A stretch of DNA of 64,000 nucleotides, taken from assembly GCA_024103355.1 (NCBI GenBank), contig JAGFIU010000042.1:1-64000 (forward strand), in the 5' to 3' direction. Position 1 is the first letter of the stretch; every line of letters starts with the position of its first letter. The notes under the pieces are model-generated. The model did not search any database, was not told the origin of the DNA, and worked only from the letters and a program-made list of their open reading frames with translations. This document shows, piece by piece, positions 9,393 to 18,500 of this stretch. Position numbers and translations under genes: made by a program. The stretch is from Bacteroidota bacterium (GTDB lineage: Bacteria; Bacteroidota; Bacteroidia; NS11-12g; UBA955).

Positions 9393-10304
9393 GTGAAGTT
9401 TGACAATGCGTTAATATTATATTACAGGTATTTGGAAGAAGAGAAGAAATATTCTCATCATACACTTATTTCATACCAAAATGACCTAAGTCAACTCACT
9501 GAATTTCTTCAATCAGAATATGAAATTATTGATACAAATCAAGTAACACACACAATATTAAGAACCTTTCTTGCCACGCTTTCACAACAAAATCTGGCAG
9601 CAAGCAGCATCAATCGGAAATTAACAGTTTGTAGAAGTTTTTTTAGGTATTTGGTTAGAAACAGTATCGAGAAAACCAATCCTGCTGCGAATCTCAAATC
9701 TTTGAAAAAGCCCAAAAAACTGCCTGTTGTTGTAGAAAAACAAAAATTATTTAATCTGTTGGATAATGAATTCAAAACAGAATTAATGCCCAAAGATTAC
9801 CGCACGATATTGTCAGTTTGTACCTTATTTTTTATATATCATACAGGAGTTCGTTCAGCGGAGTTGCTCAATCTTAAATACACTAACTTGGATTTTTCAC
9901 AAAATCAAATAAAAGTACTGGGAAAAGGGAACAAAGAACGCATTATTCCTATGACGGAGGAGTTGAAAACTGTTCTGCAAGAGTATTATATCCCTATGAG
10001 AGACACAATCGCAGGCAGTGAATTGTTTTTTGTATTTGAAAACGGAAAGAAAATATATCATCGTTGGTTGTACAATACCATAACAGAAAAAATTAAAGAA
10101 GTCTCAACACAAGAACATCGAAGTCCCCATGTCCTTAGACACACGTTCGCAACGCATTTGTTGGATGAAGGAGCAGACCTTAACGCGATTAAAGAGCTGT
10201 TAGGGCATGCAAATTTGTCGGCAACACAAATCTATACACACAATAGCATGGAGCGATTAAAGAACATCCATCGACAGGCACATCCTTTATATAAAAACGA
10301 GTAA
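9393..10304 (+). CDS. xerC: Tyrosine recombinase XerC/XerD family
   Basis: A 303-residue site-specific recombinase that resolves chromosome dimers at dif. The N-terminal SAM-like DNA-binding domain spans about 1-90. The catalytic domain carries the set Arg (TGVRSAELLNL), Lys (VLGKGNKERIIPM), His-x-x-Arg (SPHVLRHTFATHLL), His (LLGHANLSATQIYTH) and the nucleophile Tyr in QIYTH. The start is GTG at 9393; no in-frame ATG fits the N-terminus better. It heads the block xerC-hpf-tRNA-tuf, a common arrangement in Bacteroidota, so it is a housekeeping recombinase and not the integrase of a mobile element. XerC and XerD cannot be told apart from this sequence alone; the symbol is given on context. Confidence 0.88.
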   Translation: MKFDNALILYYRYLEEEKKYSHHTLISYQNDLSQLTEFLQSEYEIIDTNQVTHTILRTFLATLSQQNLAASSINRKLTVCRSFFRYLVRNSIEKTNPAANLKSLKKPKKLPVVVEKQKLFNLLDNEFKTELMPKDYRTILSVCTLFFIYHTGVRSAELLNLKYTNLDFSQNQIKVLGKGNKERIIPMTEELKTVLQEYYIPMRDTIAGSELFFVFENGKKIYHRWLYNTITEKIKEVSTQEHRSPHVLRHTFATHLLDEGADLNAIKELLGHANLSATQIYTHNSMERLKNIHRQAHPLYKNE

Positions 10305-10322
10305 ATATAGTTCCCGACAAGT

Positions 10323-10353
10323 TTGGAAATCAGAAAAAATGGTGTTATTTTCG
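10323..10353 (+). promoter_or_regulatory. Candidate promoter of hpf
   Basis: TTG at 10323-10325 is followed after 20 bases by TATTTTCG (10346-10353), one mismatch from TAnnTTTG. It lies about 63 bases upstream of the hpf ATG and would allow expression separate from xerC. Confidence 0.4.
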
Positions 10354-10416
10354 TAGCAGATATAAGGAAGTTTTGACTCTCCTAATTTTATTAAATTCAC
10401 TTAAAAAAATAGCACT

Positions 10417-10710
10417 ATGACAATCGATTTTCAGTATGTAAACTTTAAAGCGGATAGGAAACTTCTCGCTTACATCACCAAAAAACTTAGTAAGATGGGA
10501 ACTTATTATGATGGAATAATCAACATGATTGTTTATCTCAAAGTAGTTAATACGGAAAGCAAGGAGAATAAATCAATTGAGGTTAAAGCCAATGTTTCCA
10601 ACCAAACGCTCTTTGTATCAGAAGTTAGTCAGAGTTTTGAATCAGCTGTTGATAAGGTGGAAGAAAAACTCCGTACACAGGTTCAAAAATACAAGGCAAA
10701 ACAAGCCTAA
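10417..10710 (+). CDS. hpf: Ribosome hibernation-promoting factor, short HPF/YfiA type
   Basis: A 97-residue protein, the length of short HPF. It binds in the decoding centre of the 30S subunit and keeps ribosomes idle in poor conditions. The sequence begins with MTIDFQYVNFKADRKLLAYITKKLSKM and has the family's basic helix and conserved strand pattern (VYLKVVN, KSIEVKANVSNQTLFV, ESAVDKVEEKLRTQVQKYK). No C-terminal dimerisation domain is present. It lies between xerC and the tRNA-tuf operon. A terminator-like hairpin follows at 10762-10810. Confidence 0.93.
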   Translation: MTIDFQYVNFKADRKLLAYITKKLSKMGTYYDGIINMIVYLKVVNTESKENKSIEVKANVSNQTLFVSEVSQSFESAVDKVEEKLRTQVQKYKAKQA

Positions 10711-10730
10711 AAAATAATTCACAGTTTTTT

Positions 10731-10760
10731 TTGCACAATTAAAAAAAGAATCTACTTTTG
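10731..10760 (+). promoter_or_regulatory. Strong promoter of the tRNA-tuf operon
   Basis: TTG (10731-10733), a 19-base spacer and TACTTTTG (10753-10760) match the Bacteroidota -33/-7 consensus. Transcription would start near 10765, about 60 bases upstream of tRNA-Thr, and inside the 5' arm of the hairpin at 10762-10803. Confidence 0.7.
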
Positions 10761-10761
10761 C

Positions 10762-10810
10762 AGTCCTTTCTGAAAAGGTGAAAATGCCTTCAAAGAAAGG
10801 ACTGTTTTTT
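10762..10810 (+). terminator. Terminator-like hairpin behind hpf, overlapping the tRNA operon start site
   Basis: AGTCCTTTC (10762-10770) pairs perfectly with GAAAGGACT (10795-10803). A smaller inner stem (AAGGT 10775-10779 with GCCTT 10786-10790) sits in its loop, and a run of six T follows at 10805-10810. This looks like an intrinsic terminator for hpf. A transcript from the adjacent promoter would lack the start of the 5' arm. Confidence 0.6.
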
Positions 10811-10824
10811 GATATAGTTTATTA

Positions 10825-10897
10825 GCCACTTTAGCTCAGCTGGTAGAGCAACTGATTTGTAATCAGTAGGTCGTTGGTTCGATCCCGACAAGTGGCT
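10825..10897 (+). tRNA. tRNA-Thr (anticodon TGT)
   Basis: A full cloverleaf of 73 bases. Acceptor GCCACTT pairs with AAGTGGC, the D arm is GCTCAGCTGGTAGAGC, the anticodon stem ACTGA/TCAGT encloses TTTGTAA with TGT at 10858-10860, and the T arm carries GGTTCGATCCC. The discriminator base is T; CCA is not encoded. Confidence 0.96.
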
Positions 10898-10914
10898 CAA
10901 TAAATAAGAGAAGC

Positions 10915-11000
10915 GGGGAGATACTCAAGTGGCCAACGAGGACAGACTGTAAATCTGTTGACTTATGTCTTCGCAGGTTCGAATCCTGCTCTCCCCACCA
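10915..11000 (+). tRNA. tRNA-Tyr (anticodon GTA), CCA encoded
   Basis: A class II tRNA with a long variable arm. Acceptor GGGGAGA pairs with TCTCCCC. The anticodon stem ACAGA/TCTGT encloses CTGTAAA, with GTA at 10949-10951. The T arm carries GGTTCGAATCC. The discriminator A at 10997 is followed by an encoded CCA (10998-11000), unlike the other tRNAs here. Confidence 0.96.
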
Positions 11001-11042
11001 AAAAAACAGTAACGTTCTTTCTAAACAAAATACGGATAAAAA

Positions 11043-11115
11043 GCGGGAGTAGCTCAGTTGGTAGAGCGACAGCCTTCCAAGCTGTAGGTCGCGGGTTCGA
11101 GCCTCGTCTCCCGCT
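11043..11115 (+). tRNA. tRNA-Gly (anticodon TCC)
   Basis: 73 bases. Acceptor GCGGGAG pairs with CTCCCGC. The anticodon stem ACAGC/GCTGT encloses CTTCCAA, giving anticodon TCC. The T arm carries GGTTCGAGCC. The discriminator is T; no CCA is encoded. Confidence 0.96.
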
Positions 11116-11131
11116 CGCTTATACCACTCAA

Positions 11132-11203
<72 letters not shown>

Positions 11204-11316
11204 CATAATATAGCTGCTTGATGAGTCAAGGGAGTAAGAGGTTAGAGCGTATCCATCATTGTTTAGCCCCATATTAAAATTGATTTTTAAATTATAATAA
11301 AACTAAAAATAACATC

Positions 11317-12504
11317 ATGGCAAAAGAAAAATTTGACCGCTCCAAAGCACACGTAAACATCGGTACTATTGGACACGTTGACCACGGTAAAACTACTTTG
11401 ACCGCGGCTATTACTACAGTTCTGGCTAAAGCAGGGTTCTCAGAAGCTCGCGACTATGCTTCTATTGATAATGCACCGGAAGAAAAAGAAAGAGGTATTA
11501 CCATTAATACTTCACACGTTGAGTATCAAACTGAAACACGTCACTATGCACACGTTGACTGTCCCGGACACGCTGACTATGTTAAAAACATGGTTACCGG
11601 TGCTGCACAAATGGACGGAGCAATCCTTGTGGTTGCTGCTACTGACGGACCAATGCCTCAAACTCGTGAACACATCCTTCTTGCACGTCAGGTAGGTGTT
11701 CCTAAACTTGTTGTATTTATGAATAAATGCGACATGGTTGACGATCCTGAATTGCTTGACCTTGTTGAGATGGAAATCCGTGATTTGTTGAATTTCTATA
11801 ATTTTGACGGTGATAATACACCTATTATCAGAGGTTCTGCATTAGGTGGTTTGAACGGTGACCCAAAATGGTCTCAGTCAATCCTTGACCTTATGAAAGC
11901 AGTTGATGAATGGATTCCGGTTCCTGCTCGTCTTGTTGACCAACCTTTCTTAATGCCTATTGAAGATATTTTCTCAATTACAGGTCGTGGAACTGTTGCT
12001 ACAGGAAGAATTGAAAGAGGTGTAATCAATGTGGGTGATGCAGTTGATATCATCGGTATGGGTACTGAAAAACTTACTTCAACATGTACCGGAGTTGAAA
12101 TGTTTAGAAAACTCTTGGATAGAGGTGAAGCAGGTGATAACGCTGGTATCCTTCTTAGAGGTATTGAAAAAACCGATATTAAAAGAGGTATGGTTATCTG
12201 CAAACCGGGTTCTGTAACTCCTCACCACAAGTTTAAAGCTGAGATTTATGTATTGACAAAAGAAGAAGGCGGTCGTCACACCCCGTTCTTTAATAAATAC
12301 AGACCTCAATTCTATTTCAGAACCACTGACGTTACAGGAGAAGTAAAACTTCCTGATGGAACAGAAATGGTTATGCCCGGTGACAATGTTACTATCACTG
12401 TAGATCTTATTGCTCCAATTGCAATGGAAAAGGGATTAAGATTTGCTATCCGTGAAGGAGGTAGAACAATCGGTGCAGGACAAGTAACTGACATCTTAGA
12501 ATAA
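11317..12504 (+). CDS. tuf: Translation elongation factor Tu
   Basis: A 395-residue GTPase that delivers aminoacyl-tRNA to the ribosome. The GTP-binding motifs are all present: [11 protein letters not shown] (P-loop), the switch region with [34 protein letters not shown] (G3), NKCDMV (G4) and GSALGG (G5). Domains 2 and 3 follow, with a normal C-terminus [10 protein letters not shown]. Codon use is more regular than in the neighbours, as expected for a highly expressed gene. It is flanked by tRNA-Thr upstream and tRNA-Trp downstream, the same context as one of the two tuf genes of Escherichia coli (tufB). Confidence 0.98.
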   Translation: MAKEKFDRSKAHVNIGTIGHVDHGKTTLTAAITTVLAKAGFSEARDYASIDNAPEEKERGITINTSHVEYQTETRHYAHVDCPGHADYVKNMVTGAAQMDGAILVVAATDGPMPQTREHILLARQVGVPKLVVFMNKCDMVDDPELLDLVEMEIRDLLNFYNFDGDNTPIIRGSALGGLNGDPKWSQSILDLMKAVDEWIPVPARLVDQPFLMPIEDIFSITGRGTVATGRIERGVINVGDAVDIIGMGTEKLTSTCTGVEMFRKLLDRGEAGDNAGILLRGIEKTDIKRGMVICKPGSVTPHHKFKAEIYVLTKEEGGRHTPFFNKYRPQFYFRTTDVTGEVKLPDGTEMVMPGDNVTITVDLIAPIAMEKGLRFAIREGGRTIGAGQVTDILE

Positions 12505-12538
12505 TTAAGAATTGTCAAATATTTTTTAAGGCACGAAA

Positions 12539-12609
12539 ACGGGTGTAGTTCAATGGTAGAATCGCGGTCTCCAAAACCGTTGATCTTGGTTCGAATCCAG
12601 GCACCCGTG
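12539..12609 (+). tRNA. tRNA-Trp (anticodon CCA)
   Basis: 71 bases. Acceptor ACGGGTG pairs with CACCCGT. The anticodon stem GCGGT/ACCGT (one G-U pair) encloses CTCCAAA, giving anticodon CCA. The T arm carries GGTTCGAATCC. The discriminator is G, as expected for tRNA-Trp. It lies between tuf and secE, a widely conserved place. Confidence 0.96.
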
Positions 12610-12625
12610 CAAGATAAATAATAGT

Positions 12626-12823
12626 ATGTTAGAGAAAATTAAGAATTATTGGAATCTGATAATAGACGAGTTGCTTAATAAAGTTACTTGGCCTACATGG
12701 GATGAACTCAGACAAGCTTCCATGATAGTACTTGTGGCCTCAATTATTATTGCTGCTCTCGTATATCTTACCGATATTGTTCTTGGTTTTATTCTTCAGT
12801 TTATTTATGGGATCTTTGGTTAA
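12626..12823 (+). CDS. secE: Preprotein translocase subunit SecE
   Basis: A 65-residue single-span membrane protein of the SecYEG channel. It has the conserved amphipathic segment with KVTWPTWDELRQASMIVLVASIIIAALVYL, whose TWPT motif precedes the single membrane helix. It is the short form, without the two extra N-terminal helices of the E. coli protein. It starts 16 bases after tRNA-Trp and is followed by nusG, the standard order. Confidence 0.95.
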   Translation: MLEKIKNYWNLIIDELLNKVTWPTWDELRQASMIVLVASIIIAALVYLTDIVLGFILQFIYGIFG

Positions 12824-12844
12824 TTATATTTGAACTCAGAAATT

Positions 12845-13384
12845 ATGGCAGAAGAATTTAGCTGGTATGTAGTAAGAGCAATTAGCGGTCAAGAGAAGAA
12901 GATTGCTAAGTATATTGAATCTGAATTAGAACATGCAAAACTAAGTAAGTATGTTCCGCAGATTCTTATACCAATGGAGAAAGTATATCAGATAAAAAAT
13001 GGGAAAAAAGTTGCTAAAGACAGGAGTTTTTTCCCGGGATATATTCTTATACATGCTAACTTGGTTGGCGAAGTTGCCCCAACCATTAAATCTGTTAATG
13101 GTGTTGTTGGGTTTCTTGGTGCAGATGACTTACCGGTTGCACTACGTCAGGGAGAGGTGAATAGAATCTTAGGAAATGTTGATGAAGTTTCTGATAATAG
13201 TGAGGAAAGATTAGAGCCATTTATTGTTGGAGAACATGTAAAGGTAATTGATGGTCCCTTCAGTGGATTTAGTGGTGTGATTGAGGAAGCAAACGAAGAG
13301 AAGAAAAAATTAAAAGTAATGGTTAAGATTTTTGGACGCAAAACTCCTCTAGAACTTAACTACGGACAGGTAGAAAAAGAATAA
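12845..13384 (+). CDS. nusG: Transcription termination/antitermination factor NusG
   Basis: A 179-residue protein that binds RNA polymerase and links it to Rho or the ribosome. The NGN domain (about 1-115) starts with MAEEFSWYVVRAISGQEKK and includes FFPGYILIHANL. The KOW domain (about 125-179) carries VKVIDGPFSGFSGVIEE. The ATG at 12845 is preferred over an in-frame TTG at 12830, because the family starts just before the YVVRAxSGxE strand. It lies 21 bases after secE. Confidence 0.96.
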   Translation: MAEEFSWYVVRAISGQEKKIAKYIESELEHAKLSKYVPQILIPMEKVYQIKNGKKVAKDRSFFPGYILIHANLVGEVAPTIKSVNGVVGFLGADDLPVALRQGEVNRILGNVDEVSDNSEERLEPFIVGEHVKVIDGPFSGFSGVIEEANEEKKKLKVMVKIFGRKTPLELNYGQVEKE

Positions 13385-13408
13385 TTAATATTTTGTAAAT
13401 AACCAGAT

Positions 13409-13849
13409 ATGGCAAAAGAAATAACCGGATATTTAAAATTACAAGTTAAAGGAGGACAAGCAAACCCTGCTCCACCTATTGGCCCGGCATTAGGTTCTAA
13501 AGGAGTAAATATCATGGAGTTCTGCAAGCAGTTTAATGCAAGAACTCAAGACAAAATGGGTAAGGTTTTACCTGTTGTCTTAACATTGTACTCTGATAAA
13601 TCCTTCGATTTTATTATCAAAACACCTCCAGTAGTAGCTCAATTACTGGAAGTTACAAAAGTAAAAGGCGGTTCTTCTGAACCCAATAGAAAGAAAGTGG
13701 CAGAAGTTACTTGGGAACAAGTGAAACAAATTGCAGAAGCAAAAATGCCAGATTTGAATTGTTTTGAAGTAGAATCAGCTATGCGCATGGTTGCAGGAAC
13801 TGCCAGAAGCATGGGTATTGAAGTTAAAGGCCAAGCTCCTTGGGCATAA
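13409..13849 (+). CDS. rplK: 50S ribosomal protein L11
   Basis: A 146-residue protein of the GTPase-associated centre of the 50S subunit. The family signature appears as [36 protein letters not shown], and the C-terminal RNA-binding domain has [18 protein letters not shown]. Length is normal. It begins 24 bases after nusG, starting the rplKAJL string. Confidence 0.98.
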   Translation: MAKEITGYLKLQVKGGQANPAPPIGPALGSKGVNIMEFCKQFNARTQDKMGKVLPVVLTLYSDKSFDFIIKTPPVVAQLLEVTKVKGGSSEPNRKKVAEVTWEQVKQIAEAKMPDLNCFEVESAMRMVAGTARSMGIEVKGQAPWA

Positions 13850-13868
13850 TTAATTAATTATAAAAGAA

Positions 13869-14564
13869 ATGAGATTAACTAAGAATAGAAAAGCAGCATT
13901 AGCGAAATATGAACAAGGAAAAGCGTATCCTTTGTCTGATGCAACTCAAGTAGTTAAAAATATAACAACCACAAAATTTGATGCTTCAGTAGATATAGAT
14001 GTTCGTTTGGGAGTAGACCCACGACAAAGCAATCAAATGGTTAGAGGTGTTGCAACCCTTCCACATGGTACCGGAAAAACCGTAAGAGTTTTAGTACTTT
14101 GCACACCTGACAAGGAACAGGAAGCAAAAGATGCCGGAGCAGACCATGTAGGTTTAGATGATTATATTGATAAGATACAAAACGGCTGGCTAGATATTGA
14201 TATTATTATCACAATGCCGGCAGTTATGGCCAAGTTGGGTAAACTTGGTAAGATATTAGGTCCCAGAAACTTAATGCCAAATCCTAAATCAGGAACTGTT
14301 ACGACTGATATTGGCAAGGCAGTAGGAGAGGTTAAAGCAGGTAAGATTGATTTTAAGGTTGACAAGTCCGGTATTATTCACGCTTCCATAGGTAAAGTGT
14401 CTTTTGAGGCAAATAAACTTTCAGAGAATGCTGCCGAGCTAATTCAGACTTTACAGAAACTTAAGCCTTCTTCTGCAAAGGGGATCTATTTTAAAAGCAT
14501 TTATCTCTCCAGTACGATGAGTCCGGGGGTAAATGTGGATGTTAAATCAATTCCAGGAATTTAA
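13869..14564 (+). CDS. rplA: 50S ribosomal protein L1
   Basis: A 231-residue protein of the L1 stalk, which helps release deacylated tRNA from the E site. Family features are [20 protein letters not shown], the central domain with [21 protein letters not shown], and the C-terminal return strand. Elsewhere L1 represses its own operon by binding a leader; I could not identify that site here. The stop is only four bases before the rplJ ATG. Confidence 0.98.
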   Translation: MRLTKNRKAALAKYEQGKAYPLSDATQVVKNITTTKFDASVDIDVRLGVDPRQSNQMVRGVATLPHGTGKTVRVLVLCTPDKEQEAKDAGADHVGLDDYIDKIQNGWLDIDIIITMPAVMAKLGKLGKILGPRNLMPNPKSGTVTTDIGKAVGEVKAGKIDFKVDKSGIIHASIGKVSFEANKLSENAAELIQTLQKLKPSSAKGIYFKSIYLSSTMSPGVNVDVKSIPGI

Positions 14565-14568
14565 GAAG

Positions 14569-15090
14569 ATGAAAAAAACAGAAAAAAATGTGATCGTTGC
14601 TGAATTGCAAGAAATCTTTGATAACAACTCGTTTGTTTATATCACGGATGCTTCAGGCATGACAGCTGCCGACACAAACAAGTTAAGAAGGGAATTGTTT
14701 AAAAATGGAGTAACAATGAGAGTGGCTAAAAATACTCTTATTAAACTCGCAATGAAAAATTCATCCAAAGATTTTGGTGAACTTGTTGACACACTTAAAG
14801 GTTCGTCAGCAATTATGGTTAGCGAAAACCTCAAAGCTCCCGCAGTTGCTATCAAGAGTTTCAGAGGCTCTGCAGAATCACCAAAATTAAAGGGTGCATT
14901 TATCGATTCTGCTCTTTTTATTGGTGACAATCAATTAGGAGCATTATCTACATTGCAGTCAAAAGAAGATTTGATTGCCGAAGTTGTTGCACTCCTACAA
15001 TCACCTATCAAGAATGTTCTTTCTGCAGTACAATCAAGCAGTCAGAATATTACAGGAATTTTACAAACACTATCAAACAAAGAAAATTAA
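14569..15090 (+). CDS. rplJ: 50S ribosomal protein L10
   Basis: A 173-residue protein that anchors L7/L12 dimers to the 50S subunit. The N-terminus MKKTEKNVIVAELQEIF leads into the family core (FVYITDASGMTAADTNKLRREL, VAKNTLIKLAM), and the C-terminal helix that holds L7/L12 follows. The ATG at 14569 is chosen over one at 14533, which lies inside rplA and would add a tail not found in L10. The four-base gap leaves no room for a long L10-binding leader like that in E. coli. Confidence 0.97.
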   Translation: MKKTEKNVIVAELQEIFDNNSFVYITDASGMTAADTNKLRRELFKNGVTMRVAKNTLIKLAMKNSSKDFGELVDTLKGSSAIMVSENLKAPAVAIKSFRGSAESPKLKGAFIDSALFIGDNQLGALSTLQSKEDLIAEVVALLQSPIKNVLSAVQSSSQNITGILQTLSNKEN

Positions 15091-15110
15091 TTAATTAAAA
15101 ATCAAAAATC

Positions 15111-15494
15111 ATGGCAGATTTAAAACAAATTGCAGAACAATTGGTCAACCTAACAGTAAAAGAAGTTAAAGAGTTGTCCGATATTTTGAAAAGTGACTAT
15201 GGCATTGAGCCTGCAGCAGCAGCAGTAGCTGTAGCGGCAGGACCTGCAGTAGCAGGCGGAGCAGCAGACACAGCTGCTGCTAAAACCGAATTTGATGTTA
15301 TCCTTAAATCAGCAGGTGCTGCTAAATTAGGTGTTGTTAAAGTTGTTAAAGACTTGACAGGCCTTGGCTTGAAAGAAGCTAAAGATTTAGTTGATGCAGC
15401 TCCAAAACCTGTTAAGGAGAAAGTTTCTAAAGAAGAAGCAGATGCACTTAAGGCAAAATTAGAAGAAGCCGGTGCTGAAGTTGAAATTAAGTAG
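15111..15494 (+). CDS. rplL: 50S ribosomal protein L7/L12
   Basis: A 127-residue acidic stalk protein that recruits translation GTPases. The N-terminal dimer domain (about 1-35), an Ala-rich hinge (about 38-60, many GCA/GCT codons) and the globular C-terminal domain ([34 protein letters not shown]) are all normal. A hairpin follows before rpoB. Confidence 0.98.
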   Translation: MADLKQIAEQLVNLTVKEVKELSDILKSDYGIEPAAAAVAVAAGPAVAGGAADTAAAKTEFDVILKSAGAAKLGVVKVVKDLTGLGLKEAKDLVDAAPKPVKEKVSKEEADALKAKLEEAGAEVEIK

Positions 15495-15526
15495 TTTACT
15501 CTACTTTTCTCATAATGACTATTCTA

Positions 15527-15553
15527 AGTGGCCCTCTTCTAAAGGGGGCTGCT
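15527..15553 (+). terminator. Hairpin between rplL and rpoB, likely attenuator
   Basis: A stem of about twelve pairs (including G-U) around GCCCTCTT (15531-15538), loop CTA and AAGGGGGC (15542-15549), extended by AGTG/TGCT. Only a weak T-rich tract follows, which fits partial termination. In E. coli an attenuator at the same place reduces rpoBC relative to ribosomal proteins; a like role here is inferred. Confidence 0.6.
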
Positions 15554-15592
15554 TTGTGCGTTTTAAAAATTAATAATTTAAATTAATAGAAC

Positions 15593-18500
15593 TTGGCAAC
15601 TATACTAGAAACCAATAAGAGAATAAATTTCTCTAAGACAGAAAGGGTTATTGACTACCCCGATTTTCTTGAAATCCAATTAAAATCTTTCAAAGAGTTT
15701 TTTCAACTTGATACACAGTCGGATAAAAAAGTTAATGAAGGTTTATACAAAGTGTTTGCAGAAAACTTTCCGATTAGTGACACAAGGAATATCTTCACAT
15801 TAGAATTTTTGGATTATTTTATTGATCCGCCAAGATATTCAATTTTTGAATGTATTGACAGAGGATTAACTTATTCTGTTCCATTAAAGGCTAAGTTAAA
15901 ACTTTATTGTAATGATGAAGATCATGAAGACTTTGAAACCATTATCCAGGATGTGTATTTAGGTACAATTCCTTACATGACTCCTCAAGGGACTTTTATT
16001 ATCAATGGAGCAGAAAGGGTAATTGTGTCCCAATTACATCGTTCCCCCGGGGTATTCTTCGGACAATCTTATCACACCAATGGAACCAAATTATACTCAG
16101 CCAGGATTATACCTTTCAAGGGTTCTTGGATTGAGTTTGCAACGGACGTAAATAATGTCATGTTTGCATATATCGATAGGAAGAAAAAGTTTCCTGTAAC
16201 TACTCTACTTAGAGCTATTGGCTATGAGTCAGATAAAGATATTCTAAATATCTTCGGCTTAGCAGAAGAAGTTAAGGTAAGTAAAACAGGACTTAAAAAA
16301 TATATTGGAAGAAAATTAGCTGCGCGTGTTCTTAGAACTTGGATCGAAGACTTTGTTGATGAAGATACCGGAGAGGTTGTATCCATTGAAAGAAATGAGG
16401 TTGTTCTCGAGAGAGATACAATACTTGAAAATTCTCATATAGACCTAATTCTTGAATCCGGTGCTAAAATTATCATCCTAAATAAGAATACAGACACGAA
16501 AAATGACTATGCAATCATTTATAATACCTTGCAAAAGGATACCTCAAATTCCGGTAAGGAAGCTGTTGAGCATATCTATAGACAGTTAAGAAATACAGAA
16601 CCTCCTGACGAAGAAACTGCAAGAGGTATCATCGAACGTTTGTTTTTCTCTGACAAGAGATATGATTTGGGCGATGTAGGAAGATATAGAATTAATAGAA
16701 AACTTAACCTTGACACACCGATGGAAACCAAGGTTTTGACACAACAAGATATTATCAGCATTATTAATTACTTAATTGAGTTAAGTAACTCAAGAGCTGA
16801 TGTGGATGATATTGACCATTTGAGTAATAGAAGAGTGAGAACTGTGGGAGAACAATTATACCAACAGTTTGGTGTTGGTCTTGCCAGAATGTCAAGAACC
16901 ATCAGAGAAAAGATGAACATCAGAGATAATGAGGTTTTTACTCCTACAGATTTAATTAATGCGAGAACCTTATCCTCGGTTATTAATTCTTTCTTTGGTA
17001 CCAACCAACTCTCTCAATTCATGGATCAAACAAATCCATTGGCTGAATTAACAAATAAACGTAGATTATCAGCCCTGGGACCCGGTGGTCTATCAAGAGA
17101 AAGAGCCGGTTTTGAGGTTAGAGACGTTCACTATACACATTACGGACGACTTTGCACAATTGAAACACCGGAAGGACCTAATATCGGTTTGATTTCCTCT
17201 TTGTGCGTTTATGCAAAGATTAATAGTATGGGATTTATTGAAACTCCATACAGAAATGTTGTTAACGGAAAGGTCGATACAACAAGTAACGTTATTTATC
17301 TAAGTGCAGAAGATGAGGATAATAAAACAATTGCTCAAGCAAACGCAGAATTAAATCCTGATGGGACATTTGCTTCTAATGCTGTTAAGGCAAGATTTGA
17401 AGGAGACTTCCCCATAGTTGAACCTGACAAAATTGATTGCATGGATGTTGCTCCAAATCAGATTGTTTCAATAGCAGCTTCCTTGATTCCTTTCTTGGAA
17501 CACAATGATGCTAACCGAGCTTTGATGGGTTCTAACATGCAGCGCCAAGCAGTTCCATTAATGAGGCCTCAAGCTCCGGTTGTTGGAACAGGTTTGGAAG
17601 GCAAAGTTGCTCAAGATTCAAGAGCTCTCATCTTAGCTGAAAATGATGGAGTAATCGAGTATGTGGACGGCAATGAAATTCGTGTAAAGTATAATTTCAC
17701 AGAAGATGATGAATTGGCAAGTTTTACAGGCAACATTGTGTCATATCCGATCACTAAGTTCAGAAGAACCAATCAGAATACTTGTATAAACCTTAGGCCA
17801 ATTGTAAAGAAAGGTCAAGCAGTTAAAGCGGGACAGGTATTGTGTGAAGGCTATGCCACAGACGGAGGTGAATTAGCCTTGGGAAGAAACCTTAAAGTTG
17901 CATTCATGCCTTGGCAAGGGTACAACTTTGAAGATGCAATTGTAATCTCTGAGAAAGTAGTTAAAGATGATTGGTTTACGTCACTTCACGTTTTTGAATT
18001 TGAAGTAGAGGTAAGAGATACCAAGAGAGGCGAAGAAGAATTAACTAATGATATTCCTAACGTTAGTGAAGAAGCTACAAAGAATCTTGATGAGAATGGA
18101 TTGATTAGAATTGGTGCTGAAGTTAAAGAAGGAGATATACTAATTGGAAAAATTACTCCTAAAGGAGAATCAGAACCAAGCCCTGAAGAGAAACTCTTAA
18201 GAGCAATTTTTGGTGACAAGGCAGGAGACGTTAAAGATGCTTCTTTAAAGGCACCACCTTCTACTAATGGCTATGTAATAAATAAACAACTCTTTGTACG
18301 TTCTAAGAAAGTGAAAGGAGTAAAAACAGATGAAAAATCCAAACTTACAAAGTTAGATGTCGATTACGAACGAAACATTTCTAAATTGAGAGAACAATTA
18401 ATTCAGAAACTGTTTAAAGTTGTTAATGGTAAAACATCACAAGGTATAAAAAACTCCTTAAATGAATATGTAATTCCAAAAGGAACAAAATTCTCTCAGA

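Noticed and set aside
9393-10304. Tyrosine recombinase as integrase of a mobile element
   Set aside because: It heads a conserved housekeeping block with hpf and tuf, no att repeats or cargo genes are seen, and the intact tRNA genes show no duplicated ends.
17156-17158. Thr in place of Pro in LCTIETPEG of RpoB as a second rifampicin site
   Set aside because: Counting from His526 puts it at E. coli Pro560, not at the known resistance site Pro564, which is unchanged.
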